NCBI GenBank assembly: GCA_016705365.1
Contig: JADIYI010000008.1
Location: 62,001 to 126,000, forward strand
DNA length: 64,000 nt
DNA from: Gammaproteobacteria bacterium
GTDB taxonomy: Bacteria; Pseudomonadota; Gammaproteobacteria; Pseudomonadales; UBA5518
Reading direction: 5' to 3'
Shown here one piece after another: positions 27,480-36,645 of the stretch. A program made the position numbers and the translations under genes. The notes beneath the pieces are model-generated. The model was not told the origin of the DNA. It did not search any database and saw only the letters and a list, made by a program, of their open reading frames with translations. Numbering within the stretch: position 1 is the stretch's first letter; the number at the start of each line of letters is the position of its first letter.

Positions 27480-28853
27480 ATGCCACCTACGACCAGAATG
27501 CATTCCGTCTTGCGAATATCATTTGGACATAGCCAAATTGCCATTTTCACCCTGCTCCTCGGCGGCGTCCTCGTCTTGCTCGGACTCACAAGCAGCGATC
27601 CAGTGGAAGCAAACCGGATCAGCATCCCGATAGAAATGCTCCCCAGCACTCAACCCGAAATAGCCGGCGTTGATGCTGTCACGGAAGCTCCTGTCGCTGA
27701 ATTGCTCCACGATGCCAAGGGCGTTACGAGTGAATCGGGTTCGAACTGGCTCGACCTGGAAGTACGTCGCGGAGATAACCTGTCTCTGATCTTCGCGAGA
27801 GCGGGCGCCAGCTCGACTGACCTGCAATCAATTCTCGATACTCCGGACACCGGTCGATCCTTGCGCAGTATTTTCCCAGGTCAGATCATTTCGTTCAAAG
27901 TGGAACCGGGCGGCAAACTGCTCGAGCTACGCTACGCGAAATCACCGCTCGAAACCTTTGTGTTTACACGTGCGAACCAGCAGTTTGAATTCGCGAAGGA
28001 AGTTCATACCCCCGAGATCCATCGAGCATTCCGTCATGCAACCATCAGCAGTTCACTGTTCAACGCTGGACAGGACGCCGGCTTGTCCGGGCGCCTGATC
28101 CTTGAACTGGCGAACATATTCGGCGGGGTCATCGATTTTGTTCTGGACCCGCGAGCGGGTGACTCATTCAGCGTCTTGTTCGAAGAGCGCTATCTTAACG
28201 GCGAAAAAATTGGAGAGGGATCCATTATTGCCGCTGAATTCGTCAATGACGGCCATCATTATTCCGCCTTCCATTATGTGGCAGCTAACGGAAACTCGGG
28301 ATATTTCAGCGAAGACGGCGTAAGCATGCGCAAGGCTTTCCTCCGTGCCCCCCTGGATTTCACGCGAGTGAGCTCCAACTTCAATATGCGTCGCCTGCAT
28401 CCGATTGCGAAAGTAATCCGCCCGCATCGAGGCGTGGATTATGCCGCATCAACCGGAACACCGGTCTATGCATCGGGAGATGGAAAGGTGACCGCCTCAG
28501 GCTACAGTCGCTCAAACGGGAATTATGTCTTCATACAGCATGACGGTCGATTCATGACCCGCTATCTGCATTTGCACAAGCGAACGGTGCAATCGGGTCA
28601 GCGCGTGAAGCAGGGGCAAACCATCGGTACCGTCGGTTCTACCGGGCTTGCTACCGGACCCCATTTACATTATGAATTCCTGGTCGACGGCGTCCACCGC
28701 AATCCACGCGATGTGCTGGACAAGTTGCCGCTCGCCAATACGCTTGCCGCAGCAGAAATTCCCGAATTCAAAAGCAGCATTTCGAGCAAGCAAACTCAAC
28801 TTGCCAGTTATGCTGCGGCATGGGAACTTGCCGTGGCAAGCGGTGCAAACTGA
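27480..28853 (+). CDS. M23 family murein endopeptidase with OapA/LysM-like N-terminus
   Basis: Probable periplasmic peptidoglycan DD-endopeptidase of the MepM/YebA type that opens cross-links during wall growth. It has 457 residues: one N-terminal membrane anchor (about 19-36), an N-terminal domain with the substrate-mimicking DNLSLIFARAGAS segment, and the C-terminal LytM domain. The zinc ligands are HRGVDYA (His near residue 316) and the HLH motif near 394, so the enzyme looks active. In Pseudomonas anmK follows this gene; here erpA comes next in the opposite direction and anmK is missing. Confidence 0.9.
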   Translation: MPPTTRMHSVLRISFGHSQIAIFTLLLGGVLVLLGLTSSDPVEANRISIPIEMLPSTQPEIAGVDAVTEAPVAELLHDAKGVTSESGSNWLDLEVRRGDNLSLIFARAGASSTDLQSILDTPDTGRSLRSIFPGQIISFKVEPGGKLLELRYAKSPLETFVFTRANQQFEFAKEVHTPEIHRAFRHATISSSLFNAGQDAGLSGRLILELANIFGGVIDFVLDPRAGDSFSVLFEERYLNGEKIGEGSIIAAEFVNDGHHYSAFHYVAANGNSGYFSEDGVSMRKAFLRAPLDFTRVSSNFNMRRLHPIAKVIRPHRGVDYAASTGTPVYASGDGKVTASGYSRSNGNYVFIQHDGRFMTRYLHLHKRTVQSGQRVKQGQTIGTVGSTGLATGPHLHYEFLVDGVHRNPRDVLDKLPLANTLAAAEIPEFKSSISSKQTQLASYAAAWELAVASGAN

Positions 28854-28993
28854 CGTTGTGCCAAATGTCTTCGAATGAACTCGCTTGATGAAAAAAAGCA
28901 TCAACTTCCAATCCGATCCGCCAATTCCAGCTATCGTCAAGCACAGTTATCAATAGGCGTGCGCTATTCCGGGGCGCTCCGAAACAAGCCCCT

Positions 28994-29359
28994 TCAAATC
29001 GAAAACGAGGAGCCGCAACCGCAAGTCGTGGCAGCGTTAGGATTGCGGATAACGAACTTCGAGCCTTCAAGCCCCTCTGTGTAATCCACTTCAGAGCCCA
29101 CGAGATACTGAAAGCTCAACGGGTCGACGACGACCGTCGCCCCGTTTTTCTCGACCTGGGTGTCATCGTCGGAAAGAGTCTCTTCAAAGCTGAATCCGTA
29201 TTGAAACCCGGAACAACCACCACCGGTAACAAATACGCGAAGCTTCAACTCGGGATTGCCTTCATCTTCCTTGAGGGCGCAGACCTTCGCTGCCGCCCGG
29301 TCAGTCAGGACGAGCGCAGAGGGTATAAATTGCTGGGCGACATTCACGGCTGCTTCCAA
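28994..29359 (-). CDS. erpA: Iron-sulfur cluster insertion protein ErpA
   Basis: A-type carrier that passes Fe-S clusters to enzymes of isoprenoid synthesis and respiration. It has 121 residues. The three conserved cysteines are present, in GGGCSGFQYGF and in the C-terminal CGCGSSF. Both flanks are standard for this family. The 140 bp between it and the M23 gene hold nothing recognisable. Confidence 0.95.
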   Translation of the reverse strand: MEAAVNVAQQFIPSALVLTDRAAAKVCALKEDEGNPELKLRVFVTGGGCSGFQYGFSFEETLSDDDTQVEKNGATVVVDPLSFQYLVGSEVDYTEGLEGSKFVIRNPNAATTCGCGSSFSI

Positions 29360-29402
29360 GTTTCCGGAACTGTATTATTTTTTAACCAAGCAAATTAGTC
29401 AA

Positions 29403-29828
29403 CTACTGGAGCTCTTCAGCCCGGAGGTCCCTTCTACTATCTTCGTCCATGGGAGTCGTTGACGCCGGGTCAGCGAACACCAGCCTCCCGTTGACCTGCG
29501 CGCCTTTCATCATCTCGATGAGATTGTATTTGACATCACCGTTGATGACCGCATGACTCGCCAGTTCAACATGGTCACTCGAAGTGACATTCCCGGTGAC
29601 GGTCCCGTTCACGACCACCAAAGGCGCCACGACATTCCCAAAGACATGACCGTTCTGTTGTATCCGCACCACCGCCTGCTCATCATCCCTGGCTGCTATA
29701 TTGCCATTGACGCGGCCCTCGACTTCCAGGATTCCTGCAAACGTTATGGTGCCATCGACGACGGTTTCATTCGAAATTAGCGTAGTGTCGCTCTGTCGCC
29801 CGGACGATGACATCAACGATTTCCACAT
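29403..29828 (-). CDS. Bactofilin family protein
   Basis: Cytoskeletal beta-helical protein that polymerises and often organises cell-wall enzymes. I chose the ATG at 29828 (141 residues, MWKSLMSSSGRQSDTTLISN), 4 bases after the stop of the upstream gene. The core (about 18-115) has the repeating pattern VDGTITFAGILEVEGRVNGNI, HVFGNVVAP, GTVTGNVTSSDHVEL, INGDVKYN and VNGRLVF, one rung per repeat. The N- and C-terminal tails are polar, as usual. Tight spacing suggests one operon with the DUF6776-like gene. Confidence 0.9.
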   Translation of the reverse strand: MWKSLMSSSGRQSDTTLISNETVVDGTITFAGILEVEGRVNGNIAARDDEQAVVRIQQNGHVFGNVVAPLVVVNGTVTGNVTSSDHVELASHAVINGDVKYNLIEMMKGAQVNGRLVFADPASTTPMDEDSRRDLRAEELQ

Positions 29829-29832
29829 GTGC

Positions 29833-30564
29833 TCAAGCCTCCGATAGGTGCCATTCGAATGACCGATCAATCCGTTGCGACCTCGCGCCCGAAACCTCCG
29901 CACGAATGCGAACCAGCGAGGGGAGAAACCCGGAGGGCAGTGTAATATCGCCTTCGACCATCTGAAAGTAGACAAAATCCAGTGACAGCCTGCCAGTTGG
30001 CCCGGGCTCCGGATTCGGCGCGAGCGCCTTCAGCGCCAAAGTCCGAGCCCCTCCACTATCCGTTCCGGACACTTCAAGCGTCAGATGCCCTTTGATTGTC
30101 GAATGCTTCTGCGCTCGTTGAAGAAAGACCGCCCGATACCGGAAGGAACGATCGTCCGCACCCGCGAACAACTCAAAACTGTGCAACGCCACTCCCTTGG
30201 TGCGAATGGATGCATCGGTAATGCTCTTGAAAAGCGCCACCTCCTGCTCGAGTCGCACGATCTTTGCTTGAGCAATCGCCGCCTGCGAACGTACTTCCGA
30301 TGCTGCGGCACCATCGATCTCGGCCCCCTTGCGCAAGGTGATCACCTGCTGGTGCAGGGAGTTCAACTCGTCGCGATGCTTTGCCAGCAACGCCTGTGCG
30401 TCTTCGCACTCCATCGTCGCGATTCGTTCCTGATTCCCACCCGCGCTCACACCCAGGCGATACGAGACGACAAGCGCCAACACCAGGATGGCGAGCACCG
30501 ACAACACGCGCAATATTCTCGCGCGAAGTGATTGGGCCCGGCGATTACGAACAATCATGTGCAA
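29833..30564 (-). CDS. DUF6776-like membrane-anchored coiled-coil protein
   Basis: A 243-residue protein with a basic N-terminus, one transmembrane segment (about 18-40) and a coiled-coil-like stretch (about 50-115, rich in E, Q, A and L). A soluble, probably periplasmic domain follows (about 120-240; SFELFAGADDRSFRYRAVFL, LSLDFVYFQMVEGDI). Similar genes sit between argC and bactofilin or erpA in Pseudomonas relatives. No enzymatic motif is seen. With the bactofilin it may form a membrane-linked morphogenetic unit (inference from adjacency). Confidence 0.7.
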   Translation of the reverse strand: MHMIVRNRRAQSLRARILRVLSVLAILVLALVVSYRLGVSAGGNQERIATMECEDAQALLAKHRDELNSLHQQVITLRKGAEIDGAAASEVRSQAAIAQAKIVRLEQEVALFKSITDASIRTKGVALHSFELFAGADDRSFRYRAVFLQRAQKHSTIKGHLTLEVSGTDSGGARTLALKALAPNPEPGPTGRLSLDFVYFQMVEGDITLPSGFLPSLVRIRAEVSGARSQRIDRSFEWHLSEA

Positions 30565-30588
30565 AGCTACCCTGCCGTGAACTTCACA

Positions 30589-31632
30589 TCACGGCATCAA
30601 GGGTGTCGCTTCCAGGCCAAGCTGCTCCGGGAATCCGAACATCAGGTTCATGTTCTGCACCGCCTGACCCGCGGCCCCCTTGACGAGATTGTCGATAACA
30701 CTCAGAACGACAACGACATCCCGGTCTGCCGGCCGGTGCACGGCAATTCGGCATAAATTGGAGGCGCGTACCGAGCGCGTTTGCGGATGCGATCCGGCCG
30801 GCATGACATCCACGCTCGACTCGTTCTGGTAGCGCTTTTCGAACAGCGCCTGTAGATCGACGCCAGCAGTAACGCTCAAATGCGCCACAAGAGTGGCGTG
30901 AATCCCGCGGATCATCGGTGCCAGGTGGGGAATGAAGGTGAGACGGACAGGTGTCCTGCTGAGCCGTTGCAGACCTTGCTCAATCTCGGGAAGATGCCGA
31001 TGCCCGGAAACCCCATATGCCTTGAAGCTGTCATGCACCTCGCTCAGCAGATTGTCCACCTTGGCCTGTCGCCCGGCACCACTTACGCCGGATGCTGCGC
31101 TGGCGACCAGGGTATCCGTGTGCACCAGTCCGGCCTCCACCAGCGGTATCAAGCCAAGCTGGACTGCCGTCGGATAGCAACCAGGTACCGCGACCAGGCG
31201 AGCCCCGACAATCTGCTTGCGATTGACCTCGGGCAATCCGTAGACGGCCTCGGCAGCAAGTTCAGGTTTGCCGTGAGGCAGCGCGTACCATTTCTCCCAC
31301 ACACTGGTGTCACGAATCCTGAAATCGGCGGAAAGATCGATCACCTTTACACCCGCATCCAGCAATCCCGGTGCACCTTCCAGTGCGACTCCGTGCGGCG
31401 TTGCAAAAAACACCGCATCGCATCGTTCCAAACCAGCATCCTCGGGCATACAGAAAACGAGATCGCATTTCCCTCGCAGATTGGGAAACAATGTATCGAC
31501 TCGCGTACCCGCTTCGGCGCGCGAGGTGATCGCACACACCTCGGCACGAGGATGTGCTCCGAGCAAGCGCAACAACTCGACACCGGTATATCCGGTCGCA
31601 CCGACGATTCCCACCCGCAATGGAGTATCCAT
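30589..31632 (-). CDS. argC: N-acetyl-gamma-glutamyl-phosphate reductase
   Basis: Third enzyme of arginine synthesis: NADPH reduction of N-acetylglutamyl-phosphate to the semialdehyde. I chose the ATG at 31632 (347 residues, MDTPLRVGIVGATGYTGVEL), which has the Rossmann glycine motif at the start. The upstream frame to 31836 is not conserved. The catalytic cysteine lies in VPGCYPTAVQLGL (about residue 150). It diverges from hemJ. Confidence 0.95.
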   Translation of the reverse strand: MDTPLRVGIVGATGYTGVELLRLLGAHPRAEVCAITSRAEAGTRVDTLFPNLRGKCDLVFCMPEDAGLERCDAVFFATPHGVALEGAPGLLDAGVKVIDLSADFRIRDTSVWEKWYALPHGKPELAAEAVYGLPEVNRKQIVGARLVAVPGCYPTAVQLGLIPLVEAGLVHTDTLVASAASGVSGAGRQAKVDNLLSEVHDSFKAYGVSGHRHLPEIEQGLQRLSRTPVRLTFIPHLAPMIRGIHATLVAHLSVTAGVDLQALFEKRYQNESSVDVMPAGSHPQTRSVRASNLCRIAVHRPADRDVVVVLSVIDNLVKGAAGQAVQNMNLMFGFPEQLGLEATPLMP

Positions 31633-31792
31633 CCATCCAGTTCCCGGCAAATCACGAATCGGGAATTCTATTCGCTTTCCCGTTGGCTGTGGGATATCGA
31701 TCGCTTCTATAATGCCCGCCAAACCAGATTGCGCACTCGCGGAGGAGTCCCGCCGACTGCGCTCCACCTGCGAATACTTGCGGAGGCTCCAG

Positions 31793-32230
31793 ATGAGAGA
31801 CAGCACCTTGCTATTGTGGGTTCGGGCTTTCCACATAATTGCGATGGTGTGCTGGTTCGCAGGGGTGTTCTATCTCCCACGCCTGTTCGTCAATCATGCA
31901 ATGGCCGAAGATGATACGGTCAAGGCCCGCCTCGCCATCATGGAGCACAAACTGTATCGCTTTATCACGCCATTTGCGTGGCTGACTGCAGGATTGGGAC
32001 TATGGTTGCTGGCCGCTGGCTGGGAATACTATCGCCACGCCCACTGGATGCATGCCAAACTGCTGCTGGTTGCATTGCTGGCCGCTTATCACCTCCAGTG
32101 CGGACGATTCGTCAGGATTTTTGCACGCAATGCCAATACCCACAGCCACGTTTTCTATCGGTGGTTCAACGAACTGCCGGTTTTCATACTGTTTGGCTCG
32201 ATAATTCTGGTCGTCGTCAAACCCTTCTGA
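31793..32230 (+). CDS. hemJ: HemJ / CopD-family membrane protein (protoporphyrinogen IX oxidase)
   Basis: Predicted inner-membrane oxidase converting protoporphyrinogen IX to protoporphyrin IX. I chose the ATG at 31793 (145 residues, MRDSTLLLWVRAFHIIAMVC). Four hydrophobic helices are visible. A His in the first helix (RAFHIIAMVCWFAG) and a Lys in MHAKLLLVALLAAYH match the residues reported as essential in HemJ. It lies 12 bp upstream of hemL, another tetrapyrrole gene, supporting the assignment. Confidence 0.85.
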   Translation: MRDSTLLLWVRAFHIIAMVCWFAGVFYLPRLFVNHAMAEDDTVKARLAIMEHKLYRFITPFAWLTAGLGLWLLAAGWEYYRHAHWMHAKLLLVALLAAYHLQCGRFVRIFARNANTHSHVFYRWFNELPVFILFGSIILVVVKPF

Positions 32231-32242
32231 AGGTAGTTGCAT

Positions 32243-33523
32243 ATGACTCGTTCAGAGACCCTATTCGAGCGGGCCCTGAAGGTGATACCGGGTGGGGTCA
32301 ACTCACCGGTCCGGGCGTTTCGCGGAGTAGGCGGAATTCCTGTGTTTTTCAAGCACGGTGCGGGCCCATACCTTGTAGATGCGGACGATAATCGATATAT
32401 CGATTACGTAGGTTCGTGGGGACCGTTGATCCTCGGTCATGCACACCCTGCCGTACTGGCCGCGCTCGAATCCCAGATGCGCCACGGACTGAGTTATGGC
32501 GCGCCTACCGAACTCGAGGTGGAAATGGGCGAGTTGCTGTGTCGCCTGATACCTTCGCTCGACATGGTACGCATGGTGAACTCGGGCACCGAGGCGACCA
32601 TGAGCGCCATACGGCTGGCCCGCGGATACACCGGCCGCGACAAGATCGTCAAATTCGAAGGCTGCTACCACGGCCATGTCGACTCGTTGCTGGTCAAGGC
32701 AGGGTCTGGCGCCCTGACGTTCGGAGAACCCGACTCTCCCGGCATCCCCAGACAGGTAACGGAGCAGACCCTAGTTCTCGATTACAACGACAGCGATGCC
32801 GTACGTAACGCATTCGCCCGCGAAGGAGCCCGGATAGCCTGTGTGATTGTCGAACCCGTCGCAGGCAACATGAATTGCATTCTCCCGTCAACCGGCTTTC
32901 TCCAGACGCTGCGCGAAGTTTGCAGCGCGAGCGGTGCAGTCCTGATCTTCGACGAGGTCATGACCGGCTTTCGTGTCGGACTCGGCGGCGCACAGGGGCA
33001 CTTCGGGATCGCTCCCGATCTGACGACGCTGGGCAAGGTCATTGGTGGCGGCATGCCGGTGGGTGCGTTCGGCGGCAGACGCGACATCATGGAACGTCTA
33101 TCTCCGAGCGGTCCCGTCTACCAGGCTGGCACCCTGTCGGGAAATCCGCTGGCGATGGCTGCCGGAATCGAAACCTTGAAGCAGATTTCGCGGCCCGGAT
33201 TCTACGATGCCCTGACCGCAAGAACCGCAGCACTGCTGGACCGCTTGCGGAAAGCCGCCGCAGCCGCAGACATTCCCTTTACCACTTCGCAGGCGGGAAG
33301 CATGTTTGGCCTGTTCTTTACCGACGCCACGGCAGTGCACACCTACGCGCAGGCTACTGCATGCAATATCGCACGGTTCCGGCGCTTCTTTCACGGAATG
33401 CTGGACGCCGGTGTGTATATCGCACCGTCCGCCTATGAAGCGGGCTTCATGTCCGCCGCTCACACGGATGAAGTCATCGATTCGACCATTGCCATAGCGA
33501 CCAAAGTATTCCGCAGCCTGTAA
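32243..33523 (+). CDS. hemL: Glutamate-1-semialdehyde 2,1-aminomutase
   Basis: PLP enzyme that makes 5-aminolevulinate in the C5 haem pathway. The ATG at 32243 gives 426 residues (MTRSETLFERALKVIPGGVN); a TTG two codons upstream is in frame but less likely. The PLP lysine is in TTLGKVIGGGMPVGAFGG (about residue 264), and GTEATMSAIRLARGYTGR binds the cofactor phosphate. It converges on mpl with only 6 bases between the stops. Confidence 0.97.
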   Translation: MTRSETLFERALKVIPGGVNSPVRAFRGVGGIPVFFKHGAGPYLVDADDNRYIDYVGSWGPLILGHAHPAVLAALESQMRHGLSYGAPTELEVEMGELLCRLIPSLDMVRMVNSGTEATMSAIRLARGYTGRDKIVKFEGCYHGHVDSLLVKAGSGALTFGEPDSPGIPRQVTEQTLVLDYNDSDAVRNAFAREGARIACVIVEPVAGNMNCILPSTGFLQTLREVCSASGAVLIFDEVMTGFRVGLGGAQGHFGIAPDLTTLGKVIGGGMPVGAFGGRRDIMERLSPSGPVYQAGTLSGNPLAMAAGIETLKQISRPGFYDALTARTAALLDRLRKAAAAADIPFTTSQAGSMFGLFFTDATAVHTYAQATACNIARFRRFFHGMLDAGVYIAPSAYEAGFMSAAHTDEVIDSTIAIATKVFRSL

Positions 33524-33529
33524 TTTCCA

Positions 33530-34900
33530 TCAGAGCGACTGGAGGGCGGCGAGAAGACGTTGATGTATTCCCTCAAAGCCACCATTGCTCATGATCACAA
33601 TCCGATCACCTTCGCGCCGCCCGGCAAGCAGCGCCTCGATGATCGCCTCGATGGAATCACACACTACCGAGGCGACAGAGCTTTCCGCGGCCACCGCTTG
33701 CATGTTCCAGCTTACCGCGGCCGGCTGATACCAATATACGAAATCGGCGTCGCGGGTACACTGTGAGAGCCGCTCAAGGTGCGAGCCGAGACGCATGGTG
33801 TTGGAGCGTGGCTCGATCACGGCAATGATGCGCCCCGGCCTGCTCCCCGCGCGCAGCCCAGCCAAGGTAGTCTCGATCGCAGTGGGGTGATGGGCAAAAT
33901 CATCATAAACGGTGACGCCGTGCATTTCCGCCAGACGCTCGAGTCGCCGCTTCACACCTCGAAAGGTAGACAGCGCTTCCACGATACCTTCAGGCTTCAC
34001 ACCCAGCGCGCTGGCAGCCGCCGTTGCCGCCAGCGCATTGCCGAGATTGTGACGCCCGGTATGCTGCCAGCTGACAGGCAATGTGAAACCCCAACTGCGG
34101 CCGCCGATCTCGAATTCGGAACCATCAGGTTGTGTCGCTCGCGCATGCCAGTCGCCTGCGTCCGGATAGACACCGAGCGAACGGGTTTGCGACCAGCTAC
34201 CCATTTTCAATACCGTTGCCACGGCCGGGTCCGTTGCCGGATACACGATCAGACCACTCGCAGGCACGGTGCGTACCAAATGATGAAACTGGCGCTGAAT
34301 CGACTCGAGATCGGGAAATATATCGGCATGATCGTATTCGATGTTATTGATGATCAAGGTTCGTGGGCGGTAGTGAACAAACTTCGAGCGCTTGTCAAAA
34401 AACGCCGTATCGTATTCGTCAGCCTCGATCACAAAATACCTTGAATCTCCGAGGCGCGCGGAAACCCCGAAGTCCGCGGGCACTCCGCCGATCAGGAAAC
34501 CCGGCACGCCGGAATCGCCATGTTGAAGCGCCCAGGCCAGCATGCTGGAGGTAGTGGTCTTGCCATGTGTTCCGGAAACCGCAATCACATGACGGTCGGC
34601 GAGTACATGTTCGAAGAGCCATTGCGGACCCGATGTATAGGCAATACCGGCATCGAGCACATGTTCCACCAACGGATTGCCCCGCGACAGCGCATTGCCG
34701 ATGATCACCACGTCGGGTCGCTCATCGAGATGTACTGGGGAATATGACTGCAGAACTTCGATTCCGGCCGCTCGCAACTGATCGCTCATTGGCGGGTACA
34801 CGTTCGCGTCACAGCCGCGCACCCGAAATCCGCGTTCCCGGGCGAGCAATGCCAATCCTGCCATGAATGTGCCACAGATACCGGCGATGAATAGATGCAT
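33530..34900 (-). CDS. mpl: UDP-N-acetylmuramate:L-Ala-gamma-D-Glu-meso-DAP ligase
   Basis: Peptidoglycan-recycling ligase that attaches the recovered tripeptide directly to UDP-MurNAc. It has 456 residues and starts MHLFIAGICGTFMAGLALLA, the Mpl version of the Mur N-terminus. The ATP loop is VSGTHGKTTTSSML (about 110-123), and the Mur signature VYDDFAHHPTAIETTL lies in the C-terminal half. Full length and intact. Confidence 0.95.
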   Translation of the reverse strand: MHLFIAGICGTFMAGLALLARERGFRVRGCDANVYPPMSDQLRAAGIEVLQSYSPVHLDERPDVVIIGNALSRGNPLVEHVLDAGIAYTSGPQWLFEHVLADRHVIAVSGTHGKTTTSSMLAWALQHGDSGVPGFLIGGVPADFGVSARLGDSRYFVIEADEYDTAFFDKRSKFVHYRPRTLIINNIEYDHADIFPDLESIQRQFHHLVRTVPASGLIVYPATDPAVATVLKMGSWSQTRSLGVYPDAGDWHARATQPDGSEFEIGGRSWGFTLPVSWQHTGRHNLGNALAATAAASALGVKPEGIVEALSTFRGVKRRLERLAEMHGVTVYDDFAHHPTAIETTLAGLRAGSRPGRIIAVIEPRSNTMRLGSHLERLSQCTRDADFVYWYQPAAVSWNMQAVAAESSVASVVCDSIEAIIEALLAGRREGDRIVIMSNGGFEGIHQRLLAALQSL

Positions 34901-35062
34901 TGATTCGTTCGCAGTAGGAAAAAAAACTGTTTGCTGAAACCCATGGGCAGTTTAGCATTTGTCCTTCAACCTCGACGGCGCTTTGCAAATACGGGAAGTA
35001 CGGGCTGTTCAGGGCAATAGCGTGGCGCTGCAAGCCTCACAAACCAGATGCAGGATTCGGGA

Positions 35063-36325
35063 ATGGCACGAAAAAACGCTTTTTATGCACAATCGGGCGG
35101 AGTAACTGCCGTCATCAACGCCAGTGCTTGCGGACTGCTGGAATGCGCGCGCATGAACAAGGACCGGATCGGCAAGGTGTTCGCCGGACGCAACGGGATC
35201 ATCGGTGCATTGAGGGAAGATCTGATCGATACCAGCCTCGAAACCCAGGCAGCGATCGCAGCCCTGCGCCACACTCCCTCCGGCGCTTTTGGCTCCTGCC
35301 GTTACAAGCTGAAGAGTCTCGAACAGAATCGTGCGGAATATCTGCGTTTGATCGAGGTGTTTCGCGCCCACGATATCGGCTATTTCTTCTACAACGGCGG
35401 CGGCGACTCGGCCGATACCTGCCTGAAGATTTCACAGCTCGCGGAAAGCATGGGCTATCCGATCCAGGCCATTCACATTCCGAAAACGGTGGACAACGAC
35501 CTGCCGCTTACGGACACCTGTCCAGGCTTTGGTTCAGTCGCCAAGTACGTTGCCGTTTCCACTCTCGAAGCGAGCCACGACGTGGCGTCGATGTGCGAGA
35601 CCTCGACCAAGGTGTTCATCCTGGAGGTGATGGGGCGGCACGCGGGCTGGATCGCTGCCGCCGGCGGGCTGGCTGCAAGAGATGCAGGCGAGCCGCCGCA
35701 TATCATCCTGTTCCCGGAGGTCGCGTTCAATCGCCAGCGATTCATACGCCGCGTGAAACAGACCGTGAAGCGGCAAGGCTACTGTGTCGTCGTGGCCTCC
35801 GAGGGCGTACAGTATCCTGACGGCAGTTTTCTTGCCGATGGCGGCTCCACCGACGCATTTGGACACAAACAACTCGGCGGTGCCGCTCCCACGCTCGCGG
35901 CGATGGTAAAGCAGGATCTCGGATACAAGTATCACTGGGCGCTTGCGGACTATCTGCAGCGCGCCGCGCGGCACATTGCTTCGCGCACGGACGTGGAGCA
36001 AGCCTACGCCGCAGGCAAGGCGGCAGTTGAATATGCGCTGGCCGGCAAGAACGCGATCATGGTCACGATCGAGCGCGGAACAGGCAAACGCTATTCGTGG
36101 TCAATCGGTGAGGCGCCGCTCGACAAGGTCGCCAACAAGGAGAGAAAACTTCCTCGCTCGTTCATCACCCGCGATGGCTTTGGAATCACGGACGAAGCGA
36201 GAGTCTACCTGTCCCCGCTGATCGAGGGAGAAGACTACCCGCCGTATCGCAACGGTATTCCGTTGTTCGCAAAGCTCGAGCTCCGGTCTGTCAAACGGAA
36301 GCTGAAAACCCGCTTCAAGGTATGA
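35063..36325 (+). CDS. pfp: PPi-dependent 6-phosphofructokinase
   Basis: Reversible phosphorylation of fructose 6-phosphate with pyrophosphate instead of ATP. It has 420 residues from the ATG at 35063 (MARKNAFYAQSGGVTAVINA); an upstream in-frame start at 35048 adds five residues. NGGGDSADTC replaces the GGDGS loop of ATP enzymes, and PKTVDNDLPLTD carries the Lys that marks PPi dependence. PEVAFN and MGRHAGWIAAAGG are typical of long PFP-type enzymes. Genes for membrane and soluble pyrophosphatases follow within 3.5 kb. Confidence 0.93.
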   Translation: MARKNAFYAQSGGVTAVINASACGLLECARMNKDRIGKVFAGRNGIIGALREDLIDTSLETQAAIAALRHTPSGAFGSCRYKLKSLEQNRAEYLRLIEVFRAHDIGYFFYNGGGDSADTCLKISQLAESMGYPIQAIHIPKTVDNDLPLTDTCPGFGSVAKYVAVSTLEASHDVASMCETSTKVFILEVMGRHAGWIAAAGGLAARDAGEPPHIILFPEVAFNRQRFIRRVKQTVKRQGYCVVVASEGVQYPDGSFLADGGSTDAFGHKQLGGAAPTLAAMVKQDLGYKYHWALADYLQRAARHIASRTDVEQAYAAGKAAVEYALAGKNAIMVTIERGTGKRYSWSIGEAPLDKVANKERKLPRSFITRDGFGITDEARVYLSPLIEGEDYPPYRNGIPLFAKLELRSVKRKLKTRFKV

Positions 36326-36352
36326 AACTCGGGTGAACCGGGATCGCGGGAT

Positions 36353-36610
36353 TCATTCCGCGAACTGCAGTCCGTAACCGCCGGCGTCTTCGCGCATCAC
36401 TTGCATCCGCATCCGCGGCGCCTCGACCGGAACATCCTGAATCTGCACGATGACGAGGTCACCGATAGCCAGGCTGAACTCGCCTTTCTGCAGATAGACT
36501 CCACCGTCCGACACATCACCGGTGCGAAACACGGCCGAACCCGCTGTCGGGTGCTGTACCAGCACCCTCGAGTCAAAGCGTGTGCGCAGATATCGCCGCT
36601 GCTCACTCAT
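36353..36610 (-). CDS. PilZ domain protein
   Basis: A short single-domain protein of 85 residues from the ATG at 36610 (MSEQRRYLRTRFDSRVLVQH). The RRYLRTRF motif and the following GDVSDGGVYLQ (variant of D/NxSxxG) are the two c-di-GMP-binding elements of PilZ domains. Both are present, so ligand binding is plausible. It lies 35 bp downstream of hppA on the same strand and is probably co-transcribed with it. Confidence 0.85.
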   Translation of the reverse strand: MSEQRRYLRTRFDSRVLVQHPTAGSAVFRTGDVSDGGVYLQKGEFSLAIGDLVIVQIQDVPVEAPRMRMQVMREDAGGYGLQFAE

Positions 36611-36645
36611 CTGCCTGGCCGTATTTCCGGATGCACGGCTCCCCT

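Noticed and set aside
28854..28993. Looked for anmK, which follows the M23 gene in Pseudomonas
   Set aside because: Only 140 bp are present and no fragment of anmK is visible; the gene is simply absent here.
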